Part shown: one piece after another, positions 1 through 8,191 of the stretch | How the letters are laid out: each line of letters starts with the position of its first letter | Numbering within the stretch: the stretch's first letter is position 1 | The notes under the pieces: model-generated | Database searches by the model: none | What the model saw: only the letters and a program-made list of their open reading frames with translations | What the model was told of the DNA's origin: nothing | Source: Vulcanimicrobiota bacterium | GTDB taxonomy: Bacteria > Vulcanimicrobiota > Vulcanimicrobiia > Vulcanimicrobiales > Vulcanimicrobiaceae | DNA: 35,167 nt | Direction of reading: 5' to 3' | NCBI GenBank assembly: GCA_019235995.1 | Contig: JAFAJV010000052.1 | Coordinates: 1 to 35,167, forward strand | Translations under genes and position numbers: made by a program

Positions 1-246
1 ACCAGCGCTTGTGGCCGCGATCCGCTCAAAGCACGCGCCCAACCCATCGCGCGCCTTCCGCTGCGTGTCGGCGAACATGTGCGTGTAAACCGACATTGTC
101 ACGGTGGGCGAGGCGTGTCCCAAAACGTCGGCGGTCGTTCGCGGATCGGCACCGTCAGCGATCACGTGCGTCAGATCTGTGCACGCCTTGGCTTGTATAG
201 CGAGTAGCTCAGGCGAGGCGATTGCGATGCGCTCACGATAGTGCTC
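1..246 (-). pseudogene. Decayed tyrosine recombinase (integrase) C-terminus
   Basis: Read on the minus strand in the frame aligned to position 3n, this stretch encodes a typical C-terminal end of a phage/transposon tyrosine recombinase. It has an ADPRTTADVLGHAS block followed by TVTMSVYTHMFADTQ, which gives the conserved LGH motif and the candidate nucleophile Tyr of the YTH motif. About 30 residues follow to the window edge. Upstream, where the family has HDLRHTH with a catalytic Arg, the frame reads ACTDLTH, so the arginine is missing. Further upstream no recombinase similarity is recognisable, although the frame stays open into the next gene. I read this as the remnant of an integrase, perhaps marking an old island edge. 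Its true 3' end lies beyond position 1. The upper limit given here is approximate; the convincing part is about 1-140. Confidence 0.55.
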
Positions 247-283
247 AGCGGGGCGCCGTGCGCCTATCGCGAACCGCAGCCAG

Positions 284-3049
284 GTGGTGACGCAGGGGGG
301 ACAAGGCCCGGCGTCTTCGGCTCGTCCGATTGGGACGGTTACCTTTCTTTTCTCGGATATCGAAGGCAGCACACAGCATTGGGAAGAGCAGCGCGCAGCG
401 ATGCCGACAGTGCTGCGGCGCCATGACGAGCTTATGCGCGGAGCCATCGAGGCCAACGGCGGCTACGTATTCAAGACGGTCGGCGATGCATTCTGCGCGA
501 CGTTCTGGCGTGCTCCGGATGCCCTAGCAGCGGCTACTGATGCTCAACGCGCGCTCGCCGCAGAAGACTGGACTGCCGTTGGCGGATTGTCGGTCCGCAT
601 GGCGTTGCACAGCGGCACGGCCGACGAGCGCGAGGGCGACTACTTCGGGCCGACGGTGAACCGCGTCGCGAGACTACTTGCCGTCGCTCACGGCGGACAG
701 GTCGTCGTCTCAAGCACGACGGCGCCGCTCTTGCTCGGCGTGATGCCAGAGCAGGCGGAGTTGCGTGACCTCGGCGTGCACCGGCTCAAAGACCTCGTCG
801 AGCCGGAGCACGTGTGGCAACTGGTCGCACCAGGTCTGATCGAGACGTTCCCGCCGCTGCGCTCGCTCGAATCGCTGCCGAACAATCTGCCGAGGCAAGT
901 CACGCCGCTCATCGGCCGCGAGGACGTGCTAGCCGAGGTTGAACCGCTTGTTCTCGAGCATCCGCTCGTGTCGCTGGTGGGCACCGGCGGCGTCGGCAAA
1001 ACGCGGGTCGCGCTGCAAGTCGGAGCGGATCTGCTCGATGGCTCCGGCGAGGGGGTGTGGTTCATCGATCTGGCGCCGTTGAGCGATGAGTCGTTAATGG
1101 TCAATATGACCGCGTCGACGTTCGGATTGCGCGAACAGGGTGAGCGTCCGATGCTCGAATTGCTGCTGCAGTATCTGCGCCCGCGTCACCTTCTGCTGAT
1201 CTTGGATAACTGCGAACACCTGATCGAGGCAGTGGCGCACGTTGCCAATGCGATCCTGCGCGCCGCGCCGCAGGTGCGGTTGCTCGCAACGAGCCGCGAA
1301 CCTTTGCGGATCGAGGGCGAGCACGTCTATCGGATGCCGTCGCTTGCCGTGCCGCCGGCCGGCGATTCGCTCAGTGCCGATGAAGCGCTCGAGTATGGCG
1401 CGGTTGCTTTGTTTGTTCAGAGGGCTGAGGCTTCCGACACGAAGTTCAAGCTAACTGACGAGACCGCACCGACAATAGGCGAGATTTGCCGGCGTCTCGA
1501 CGGCATCGCGCTTGCAATCGAATTAGCAGCTGCGCGGGTCAACGTCTTTGCACCACATGAGCTCGCGCAGAAGCTTGGCGACCGCTTTCGGATACTGACC
1601 GGTGGGAGCCGCACGGCCCTCCCGCGCCAGCAGACGATGCGCGCGCTCATCGATTGGAGCTACGAGCTGCTCTCCGATCGAGAGCAGCAGCTTTTCCGGC
1701 GCGTCGCGATCTTCGTGGGCGGCTGGACTTTGGAAGCGGCCGAGGCGGTAGCGAGCAACGCAACGTTAGAGGCGCTCGACATCGTCGATGTGATGTCATC
1801 GCTCATCGAAAAGTCGCTCGTCATTGCAGAGACTGACGAGGGCCGCTCGCGATACCGGTTGCTCGAGTCGACACGCGCTTTTGCGCTGGAGAAGCTCGGA
1901 GCGAGCGCAGAGCGTGGCACGCTTGCACGCCTGCAGGCCCAGTGGGTCGCCACTTTGGCCGACCGCGCGAAGGAAGCGATGGACGCAGCGCCGGGACGGC
2001 CACAATGGGTTTCGGAGTACCTGCCTGAATATGAAAATGCACGCTCGGCGATTAACTGGGCGCTTTCACAGAACGAGATAGTTGTCGCGGCACGAATAGC
2101 TACGGTCTTTTCGCGACTTTCTCTACATCTCGGCATGTACGGCGAACTGCGAGGCTGGCTTGAAGCGGTGCTCGCCAGGCTCGACGACGACAGGCAGCCC
2201 GAGCTTGCGTCACAGGCCTGGGATAAGCTCGCGAGCATTACGCCTTTCGGGTCACGGAACATCGAGGCGGTTCAACGTGCCGTCGAGCTCAGCGAGCGCT
2301 GCAGCGATCCAGCCTTAACGGCGTGGACCTTGTCAGACCTGGCCCTTGGACTCGCCCTAGGGGGGCGCCTCGAGGAAGCGCAAGTGGTAAGTGATCGCGC
2401 GTTCCAACTCGCGAACGAGAAGGGCCTGAATCAGGGGTCTACTCGTGTAGGCATACTAATGGGCGCCGGGACGGTAGCGTACTGTCGAGGCCGTTTCGAC
2501 GAGGCGTTGCAATTGTACGAAGAAGGGCTTGCACTTGCGACCGCGCTTGGCAACGAAATTATTGCGGGAGCATTTCGCGTTAATTTGGCCGAGATTGAAT
2601 ATAGAATCGGGAACCCGGCGCGGGCGCTCGAGCTCGTGTCGGTGATAAAGACCGAGGCTGGGCGCGGACCTATCCGTTTGACTGCGTGGAGCAATTCCGC
2701 GGCGTACAAAATCGCGCTTGGCGATATCGCCGGGGCGCGCATCGACGCCCGCGAAACGCTGCGACTCGCACGCGGGGCAGTTTGGATTTCTACTACGAGT
2801 GCGCTTCAGCATCTTGCCACCGCCGCGGCGCTCAGCGGCGACCCTCGCCGCGCAGCGCGACTGCGCGGATACGTCGATGCTTCGTGTTGCAGCGCAGGTT
2901 ATGAGCGCGGCCCCGCCGACGCCCACTCGTACGAAATCCTGACGAACGCACTGCGCGAGAAACTCAACGACGCGGAGATCGAAGCGCTCGCTGCCGAGGG
3001 CGCGCAGCTTTCTGAAGATCAGGCTGTTGCCGAGGCGCTTGCTGTGTGA
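284..3049 (+). CDS. Class III cyclase domain / NB-ARC-like ATPase / TPR regulator
   Basis: The product has 921 residues. Residues about 18-182 form a class III adenylate/guanylate cyclase homology domain: FLFSDIEGST carries metal-binding Asp25, KTVGDAF carries the base-contacting Lys64 and metal Asp68, and TVNRVARL carries Asn126 and Arg130. The catalytic set therefore looks complete. From about 205 follows an AfsR/LuxR-type STAND ATPase with Walker A GTGGVGKT (233-240) and Walker B LLLILDNCEH (303-312). The C-terminal half is alpha-helical and fits TPR-like repeats. Such proteins are common in Actinobacteria and Chloroflexi-like soil bacteria and are presumed signal-dependent NTPase switches; the ligand is unknown. 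The start is a GTG (GTG GTG ACG) with no clear Shine-Dalgarno; a later start is possible up to the first cyclase strand. By eye it is less GC-rich than the purine genes and it abuts integrase debris, so recent acquisition is possible. Confidence 0.85.
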   Translation: MVTQGGQGPASSARPIGTVTFLFSDIEGSTQHWEEQRAAMPTVLRRHDELMRGAIEANGGYVFKTVGDAFCATFWRAPDALAAATDAQRALAAEDWTAVGGLSVRMALHSGTADEREGDYFGPTVNRVARLLAVAHGGQVVVSSTTAPLLLGVMPEQAELRDLGVHRLKDLVEPEHVWQLVAPGLIETFPPLRSLESLPNNLPRQVTPLIGREDVLAEVEPLVLEHPLVSLVGTGGVGKTRVALQVGADLLDGSGEGVWFIDLAPLSDESLMVNMTASTFGLREQGERPMLELLLQYLRPRHLLLILDNCEHLIEAVAHVANAILRAAPQVRLLATSREPLRIEGEHVYRMPSLAVPPAGDSLSADEALEYGAVALFVQRAEASDTKFKLTDETAPTIGEICRRLDGIALAIELAAARVNVFAPHELAQKLGDRFRILTGGSRTALPRQQTMRALIDWSYELLSDREQQLFRRVAIFVGGWTLEAAEAVASNATLEALDIVDVMSSLIEKSLVIAETDEGRSRYRLLESTRAFALEKLGASAERGTLARLQAQWVATLADRAKEAMDAAPGRPQWVSEYLPEYENARSAINWALSQNEIVVAARIATVFSRLSLHLGMYGELRGWLEAVLARLDDDRQPELASQAWDKLASITPFGSRNIEAVQRAVELSERCSDPALTAWTLSDLALGLALGGRLEEAQVVSDRAFQLANEKGLNQGSTRVGILMGAGTVAYCRGRFDEALQLYEEGLALATALGNEIIAGAFRVNLAEIEYRIGNPARALELVSVIKTEAGRGPIRLTAWSNSAAYKIALGDIAGARIDARETLRLARGAVWISTTSALQHLATAAALSGDPRRAARLRGYVDASCCSAGYERGPADAHSYEILTNALREKLNDAEIEALAAEGAQLSEDQAVAEALAV

Positions 3050-3182
3050 GGACACGCGATTGCCAGCTATCAACGACGACGGCTGCCGCGCGACGCGGGC
3101 ACGGCGGGCCAGACCGGCGTATGCTTGGGGCTGCGAGCGGCTGCTTGCAGGGGCCCCCGGACGGTTGTCGCACATGCTACTC

Positions 3183-3201
3183 GCCCAGTAACCAACTGGG
3201 C
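3183..3201. terminator. Perfect 7-bp stem-loop between cyclase and lipoprotein genes
   Basis: GCCCAGT, loop AACCA, ACTGGGC forms a perfect 7-bp hairpin in the 220-nt gap between 3049 and 3270. A short T-containing stretch (CTCTTTCGG) lies about 8 nt after it but there is no real T-run. It is the only strong dyad in this gap and may end the transcript of the upstream regulator, or may be an operator of the lipoprotein gene. The rest of the gap holds no recognisable gene. Confidence 0.35.
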
Positions 3202-3269
3202 CATCGGCTCTTTCGGCGAATAGCTGCCTACCCTAAGCCGGTCAGGTGCGCGAAAAAGGGGGAGATACC

Positions 3270-4244
3270 ATGAAACGGTTAGCCTGTATCGTCGGCGCGT
3301 GTTTTAGCGCGGCGCTCTTAGCAGCGTGCGGCGGAAGCGCCGCAACGATAACGCCAAATGGGTCCATCGACGCTTCGTCAGCGAAGACGCCAAAAGGACG
3401 CATCGAAGCTTCGGGGTCGCGAACCTTCCATTACACGGGCGCTGGGCAAACCTTCACAGTGCCGGGCGGCGTGACACAGGTGACGATCACGGCGAAAGGC
3501 GCTAGGGGTGGCGCGGCTGGCGGTCGCGGTGCATCAGTGACAGCTACGATTCCGATTCCGTTCCTGACGCGCAAACTAGCAATTTTTGTGGGCGGTGCGG
3601 GCCATAGCAACGGTGGAGTCTGCTGCGGCGATGGCGGACCGGGCTACAATGGTGGTGGGCGCGGCGCCCAGGACGCAGGCGGGGCAGGAGGTGGTGGGGG
3701 CGCCTCGGACGTGCGCCAGGACGGTGTCGGTTTGACTCAACGCGTGCTCGTCGCCGGCGGGGGTGGAGGCGGCGGCGGCGGCCACGACTCCCGTATCAGC
3801 GGCGGCCCTGGAGGCGAGTCAGGTAGCGGCGGTGGCAACGGCTCTGGATGCGGTCCTCCCTGCGGGGGAGCCGGCTACGGCGGCGCGGCCGGTGGCACGA
3901 GCAGCGGCGGAGCTGGTGGCGCCGGAGGGGTCGGCGGTGGCTCCAACGGCAGTCCAGGCTACGCGGGAGGAGGCGGAGTTCTTGGCGTCGGCGGAGACGG
4001 CGGCTACGGCGGGAGTGTGAACTGCTCGGAATTTCCCTGTGGTGCTGATGCCGGCGGAGGCGGCGGCGGCTATTACGGTGGCGGCGGAGGTGGCGGCGGA
4101 GGCTCCGGTAGTGCAGGTGGCGATGGTGGCCCGGGCGGCGGTGGAGGCGGCGGTTCGTCGTATGCCGAGCCCGGTGCCACGAACGTCACGATAATCCAAG
4201 GGGGTGCCGGGCCTCGAAACGGCGTTGTCGTGATCTCTTGGTAG
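3270..4244 (+). CDS. Glycine-rich surface lipoprotein
   Basis: The product has 324 residues. The ATG follows a strong AGGGGGAG Shine-Dalgarno with 6-nt spacing. Residues 1-19 are a lipoprotein signal peptide ending in the lipobox LAAC, so the mature protein should be lipid-anchored. After a Ser/Ala linker comes a beta-rich segment (RTFHYTGAGQTFTVPGGVTQVTI), and then about 200 residues of Gly/Ala/Ser-rich sequence with long Gly runs and a few paired Cys. The chain ends in a short beta segment (GVVVISW). The layout resembles the glycine-rich domain seen in ALK-type receptors and many bacterial surface proteins. Function is unknown; adhesion or envelope matrix is only a guess. The low-complexity DNA also gives spurious open frames on both strands. 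Confidence 0.8.
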   Translation: MKRLACIVGACFSAALLAACGGSAATITPNGSIDASSAKTPKGRIEASGSRTFHYTGAGQTFTVPGGVTQVTITAKGARGGAAGGRGASVTATIPIPFLTRKLAIFVGGAGHSNGGVCCGDGGPGYNGGGRGAQDAGGAGGGGGASDVRQDGVGLTQRVLVAGGGGGGGGGHDSRISGGPGGESGSGGGNGSGCGPPCGGAGYGGAAGGTSSGGAGGAGGVGGGSNGSPGYAGGGGVLGVGGDGGYGGSVNCSEFPCGADAGGGGGGYYGGGGGGGGGSGSAGGDGGPGGGGGGGSSYAEPGATNVTIIQGGAGPRNGVVVISW

Positions 4245-4286
4245 TTTCTTTTTTCGGCGCGATCGGTTTCGCAGTCGAGACTCGCC

Positions 4287-4330
4287 CAAGCGTCGCGCCT
4301 AGGGCACTCCCCCAAATTCCGCGACGCTTG
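4287..4330. terminator. 11-bp inverted repeat between convergent genes
   Basis: CAAGCGTCGCG (4287-4297) is perfectly repeated in inverted form as CGCGACGCTTG (4320-4330), with a 22-nt spacer. It sits between the lipoprotein gene ending at 4244 and the GloVer gene ending at 4359 on the other strand, where a bidirectional terminator is expected. There is no T-tract on either side of the stem, so the mechanism is not obvious. A T-run at about 4248-4254 lies before the stem rather than after it. Confidence 0.45.
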
Positions 4331-4358
4331 CCCTCGCGTCGTAGTTAGTGAGGAGCGC

Positions 4359-5582
4359 CTACGGCGCAAACGCGAAGACCGTCCCGTTTCCGGTCGGATA
4401 GGCGAGCGCGGCATCAGATGCCGTACCGTAGAGCGCCCCGCGCGAGAGGATCAAACCGGCAAACGGATTGGCGCCGTCGGCGCGATCTTGAAAGCGATAG
4501 ACGACCGCTTCGCTTCCCTGCGGCGTGATTCGATAGATTGTCCCGTTCCGATGCGTGCTCGAGGAACCGATACCGCCGAAGTATGTCGTGCCGTAGAACG
4601 CTCCGTTGAGCTCGACCAAGCCGCCGTAGGGCGTTGCCCCGTCGTCGTAGGCCTTGAAGCGGTAAAGCACCTTCTCTTTCCCCGACCTGTTCACTTGGAA
4701 GACGGTCCCGTTGCTAACGCTGGAATTGCCGCCGCCGTAAACCGTCGTACCATAGAGTCGTCCTTTGGCGTACAGTAGCGTGGTGTCCGGAATCTCGCCG
4801 TCGCTTCCGCCTCTGAAGCTGTAGAGCACTCGCTCCGAACCCGACACTGTTATCGAATACACCGTGCCGCGAGTGTGCCGGCCGCCGCCCGCGGTAACGC
4901 CGTAAAACGCGCCGCCGACCGCGATCAACCCCGAGAGCGGCGCTCTGCCGTCGGGCGAATTGCCGAAACGGTAGATGACGCTCACAGCGCCCGCCTTCGA
5001 CAGCGAAAAGACGGTACCGTTGACACCGTTGCCCCCATATGCCGTAGTCCCGTAGAACAGGCCGTGGTAATAGAGCAACTGGCCAAATGGATTCGCGCCG
5101 TCAGGGGGCCCCTCAAAGCGGTGAAGCACGCGCTCGTTGCCGCGCGGCGTCACGTCGAAGATCGTCCCCTTGCCGCCGCTGCCGCCGGTACCTCCGTTGA
5201 CCGTTGTGCCGTACAGCTTGCCGTCGACGAAAACGAGCGAAGCTTGAGGGTTCGCTCCGTCGCTTCCGCCTTTGAATCGATAAATCACGCGCTCCTTGCC
5301 GCTCACGTCGATAGCGAACACTGTTCCGCATCCGTGCGAGCAGGAGCCGCCACCGCCCTTGGCCGTCGTCCCGTAGAGCGTTCCATCGTGCATGGTCAAA
5401 CCCGCCAACGGATCTTCGCCATCGGGCGAGCCGGCGAAGTCGTAGATGGTTTGAAACGTTCCGCTCGAGCCGCCGCGCTGCTGCATGTTCGCTCCGTTCG
5501 CCTGGGACGGCAGTCCATCGAACGAGCGGGAGCACCCTACGAGCGCGAAAACAACGAAGAAGATGGCGACGACGACACGCAT
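4359..5582 (-). CDS. GloVer-repeat (choice-of-anchor) lipoprotein
   Basis: The product has 407 residues. It begins with a short hydrophobic signal and the lipobox LVGC (Cys17), so it is a predicted lipoprotein. The rest is seven tandem repeats of about 50 residues, each following the pattern F/YRF-x-SPDGANP-x-L-x-LYGTT-x-GG-x-GTVF. This is the repeat of the choice-of-anchor tandem-repeat GloVer family (TIGR03803). Seven repeats would suit a seven-bladed propeller, but that is inference. The ATG overlaps the stop codon of the upstream purN fusion by one base (TAATG), so translation is probably coupled to the last gene of purine block A. The family has no known catalytic function; extracellular binding is the usual assumption. 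Confidence 0.85.
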   Translation of the reverse strand: MRVVVAIFFVVFALVGCSRSFDGLPSQANGANMQQRGGSSGTFQTIYDFAGSPDGEDPLAGLTMHDGTLYGTTAKGGGGSCSHGCGTVFAIDVSGKERVIYRFKGGSDGANPQASLVFVDGKLYGTTVNGGTGGSGGKGTIFDVTPRGNERVLHRFEGPPDGANPFGQLLYYHGLFYGTTAYGGNGVNGTVFSLSKAGAVSVIYRFGNSPDGRAPLSGLIAVGGAFYGVTAGGGRHTRGTVYSITVSGSERVLYSFRGGSDGEIPDTTLLYAKGRLYGTTVYGGGNSSVSNGTVFQVNRSGKEKVLYRFKAYDDGATPYGGLVELNGAFYGTTYFGGIGSSSTHRNGTIYRITPQGSEAVVYRFQDRADGANPFAGLILSRGALYGTASDAALAYPTGNGTVFAFAP

Positions 5583-6694
5583 TAGCCTGAGCGTTCGTAG
5601 AGCCAGCGCGTAATTCCGGCTCGCACGACGCCGCGTTCGATTGCATGCACGCGCTCCATCAGGTGCGCTTCATCTTCTCCAGGCCGTACGCGCAGCGGGC
5701 GACGCGCCATGACCGGCCCGCGATCGGTCGCGGCGGTAACGCGGTGCAGCGTCGCGCCGACCCACTGCGCCGACGCGTTGAGTGCGTCGCGAACCGCGCG
5801 CGGCCCGCGAAAGGCCGGAATGCGCGTACCGTCCGGCAGCACGACGTCGTCGCGCGCGGGATCGAGTGGAAGAAACGCGGGGTGCAGGTTGAACATCTCG
5901 GGAAACGCGGCGACGAACGGCCGCGAAAGCAGATGCATCCAGCCCAGTAACAGTACGAGGTCCGGGCTTTCGGCCGAGGCCGCCTCGAGGAGGCGCGCGT
6001 CGTACTCTGCGCGCGGTTCGCGCTCGCGATTCCAGCTCACGATCGTCGCGCGAATGCCGGCCCCGCGAGCGCGCTCGATTGCGTGCGCGGCCTCGCTGTT
6101 GACGATCAGTCCGACGATCTCCAGCGGGATCGCCCCCTCGCGCGCCGCGTCGAGCACCGCCTGAAAGTTGCTCCCGTTCCCCGAGGCCATCACCAACGTG
6201 CGGCGCTGCGGGCGCAGCAGCGTCGCACAATCGAAGCGCTCCGCGAGCTCCGCGTTCGAGCATCGCGCGTAGTAGCGCGCGAGTCGCTCGTCGCCGACGG
6301 CGGGAATGATCGCGCGCCTATACCCGCTCACGCGCAGCTCGCCGAGCGCGCGCCCCAGCAGTGTACGACCGACACCCTTGCCTCGCTCCTCCGGCGCGAC
6401 GCCGAACGGCCCGAACACGCCCACGCCGGGCTCGCGTGCCAGCCCTTCGAGCCATGAATACGTCAGTCCGTGCGGCTCGATCGTCGCAAAGCCCACCGGC
6501 GAACCGGCGCGACGGGCGACGATGCTGCGGCCGGCGGCGGCCTCCGAGCTCCACGCACCGCCGAACGTCTCGTCGATCCACGCCAGCGTTCGTTCGTCCG
6601 TTCGTACCGGCGCGCCGATCTCGACGCCCGCGGGCGCGGGCGAGTTCATCCGTTCGCGCGCGAGGTCGACGACGAGATTGAGTATCTCGTGCAA
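5582..6694 (-). CDS. purN: GNAT acetyltransferase-PurN fusion (GAR transformylase)
   Basis: The product has 370 residues. Residues about 17-160 are a GNAT-like domain with the acetyl-CoA loop EERGKGVG near 102-109. Residues 165-370 are a phosphoribosylglycinamide formyltransferase. SGNGSNFQ (171-178) matches the phosphate loop, NLHPAFLP supplies the conserved Asn269 and His271, and TDRGPV supplies Asp324, so the N-H-D formyl-transfer set is present. Ordinary PurN is about 200 residues. An insertion (about 278-295, LDPARDDVVLPDG) replaces the usual KYPGLH segment. It transfers formyl from 10-formyl-THF to GAR, step 3 of purine synthesis. The start used is TTG, one base after the GAF gene stop; an ATG at 6649 would trim 15 residues. 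It ends block A after purM and the GAF gene. Confidence 0.88.
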   Translation of the reverse strand: MHEILNLVVDLARERMNSPAPAGVEIGAPVRTDERTLAWIDETFGGAWSSEAAAGRSIVARRAGSPVGFATIEPHGLTYSWLEGLAREPGVGVFGPFGVAPEERGKGVGRTLLGRALGELRVSGYRRAIIPAVGDERLARYYARCSNAELAERFDCATLLRPQRRTLVMASGNGSNFQAVLDAAREGAIPLEIVGLIVNSEAAHAIERARGAGIRATIVSWNREREPRAEYDARLLEAASAESPDLVLLLGWMHLLSRPFVAAFPEMFNLHPAFLPLDPARDDVVLPDGTRIPAFRGPRAVRDALNASAQWVGATLHRVTAATDRGPVMARRPLRVRPGEDEAHLMERVHAIERGVVRAGITRWLYERSG

Positions 6695-6695
6695 G

Positions 6696-7100
6696 CTAGT
6701 CGTAGAGCGGCCGGAGCACCGCGGCGCAGTCTTCCAAGAACGAAACGTCGTCGGGCGTAAGGTCGCGTGAGCCGTCTGCTTCTGCGTCGAGCGTCCCGAT
6801 AACCACGCCGCTTTCCGCGCCGAGGATCGGGACGACCGCCTCGCCGGCGGCGAGCACCGTCGCCCGCGTACTCGCCGCCTCGCCGTTGGGGCCGGAGCTG
6901 ACGGCGATCCGCTCTTCCTCCGGATCCGGCGAGCCGGCGTATCCGAGCAGCGCGATGTACTCGTCTCCTACGTCGAAGATCCTTACGCGGCGCAACGCGC
7001 CGCCCTCGAGAATCATCGCCGCAGCGAGGCCCGCGCGCGCCTCGCGTGCAGCCTCGGTGTCTACGGCGCGCGCGAGCTCGCCGGCGATCGAGCGCGTCAT
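6696..7100 (-). CDS. Small GAF-domain protein
   Basis: The product has 134 residues. The ATG overlaps the purM stop (ATGA), which fixes the start at 7100. The chain reads as a single GAF-like domain: helix (RSIAGELARAVD), strands with MILEGGALRRVRIFD, a core VVPILGAESGVVIGTLDAE typical of GAF strands, and a closing helix (DVSFLEDCAAVLRPL). There is no output domain, so it is either a free small-molecule sensor or an accessory subunit. GAF domains commonly bind cyclic nucleotides or other purines, but no ligand can be read from this sequence. Its position between purM and purN suggests a role tied to purine synthesis. Confidence 0.75.
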   Translation of the reverse strand: MTRSIAGELARAVDTEAAREARAGLAAAMILEGGALRRVRIFDVGDEYIALLGYAGSPDPEEERIAVSSGPNGEAASTRATVLAAGEAVVPILGAESGVVIGTLDAEADGSRDLTPDDVSFLEDCAAVLRPLYD

Positions 7101-8131
7101 GAGTCGCGTGCGGGATGAACGACGACGCGCGGCTCGTCGGCCACTCGTTCTTCGATCCACCCGACGACCTTTGCCCCGCGCGCCGCCTCCGTCGCGGCGG
7201 CGGCGTCCGCAAGCGGGACGATCAACGTGTAGCCGATTCCCATGTTGAAGACGCGATATCGTTCTTCTTCTCCGAGCTTCCCGCGCCGCACCAGCTCGCG
7301 CAGGATCGGCGGCACGCTCCAGCGCCGCTGCTCGAACACCGCCTTGAGGTTTTCGGGAAGCGTGCGCGACACGTTTTCGAGCAGTCCTCCCCCCGTGATG
7401 TGCGCCATTGCCTTTACCTCCGCGACGGCCTGGATCGCGCGCACCTCGCGATAATATGAGGGGTGCTCGGCGAGCAGCGCGTCCGCGTAGGTCATGCCGC
7501 CGAAAGGCGAGTTCCACTCTTCCGGCGCTATCAGCGCACGCGCGAGCGCGTAGCCGTTCGTATGAAGACCGACGGCCGGCAGACCGATAACGGCATCGCC
7601 GGCGGCGACGCTCTCTGCCTTCGGGATCGCGTCGATCTCTACGACGCCGACGATCGTGCCCGCGAGGTCGAAGTGATCGGCGTGATACACTCCCGGCATC
7701 TCCGCCGTCTCGCCGCCCAGCAGCGCGCAGTCGTGACGCCGGCAGGCCTCCGCACAGCCTTCCACGATCTCGGCGGCAACCTCGGGATCGAGCCGGCCGA
7801 CCGCGAGATAGTCCAAGAAGAACAGCGGCGTCGCATTGGAGACGAGGATGTCGTTCACGCAGTGGTTGACCAAGTCGGCGCCGACTTGACCGTAACGCCG
7901 GAGCGCGGCCGCGATCATGACCTTCGTGCCGACTCCGTCGGTCGAGGCCACGAGCGCACGCCGCTCATCGCCCGGCATGGCAAAGAGTCCGGCGAAGCCT
8001 CCGATCGCACCGAGCTGGCCTGCGTGACGCCATCGTCCCAGTAGCTCACGATAGCGCGCGACGGCCTCGTTGCCCGAAGCCACGCTCACGCCGGCACGGG
8101 CATAGCTGTCGGCGCCTTTTTGCTCAGACAC
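7097..8131 (-). CDS. purM: Phosphoribosylformylglycinamidine cyclo-ligase (AIR synthetase)
   Basis: The product has 344 residues, the normal length for the family. It catalyses ATP-dependent ring closure of FGAM to AIR, step 5 of purine synthesis, in the cytoplasm. Family motifs seen are DGVGTKV near residue 66, GADLVNHCVNDILV, LLGGETAEMPGVY and HITGGGLLENVSRTLP, in the order expected for the PurM/PurL ATP-binding fold. The start is GTG at 8131, preceded by a GGGAGA Shine-Dalgarno about 7 nt away. It is the first gene of block A and diverges from pepA with only 60 nt between the two starts. Confidence 0.95.
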   Translation of the reverse strand: MSEQKGADSYARAGVSVASGNEAVARYRELLGRWRHAGQLGAIGGFAGLFAMPGDERRALVASTDGVGTKVMIAAALRRYGQVGADLVNHCVNDILVSNATPLFFLDYLAVGRLDPEVAAEIVEGCAEACRRHDCALLGGETAEMPGVYHADHFDLAGTIVGVVEIDAIPKAESVAAGDAVIGLPAVGLHTNGYALARALIAPEEWNSPFGGMTYADALLAEHPSYYREVRAIQAVAEVKAMAHITGGGLLENVSRTLPENLKAVFEQRRWSVPPILRELVRRGKLGEEERYRVFNMGIGYTLIVPLADAAAATEAARGAKVVGWIEERVADEPRVVVHPARDS

Positions 8132-8191
8132 GAGGATTCTCCCAGCTTTGCGCCATAGGCTGGCAGTAGTTCACCGTCCGAAAGGTCCACC

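Noticed and set aside
4248-4254. T-run after the glycine-rich lipoprotein as an intrinsic terminator
   Set aside because: No stable hairpin precedes it. The nearby 11-bp inverted repeat lies downstream of the T-run instead.
3763-4289. Several open frames inside the glycine-rich lipoprotein gene on both strands
   Set aside because: They arise from GGC/GGT repeat codons read in other frames as Ala/Arg/Pro-rich sequence. The plus-strand lipoprotein has the signal peptide and ribosome-binding site.
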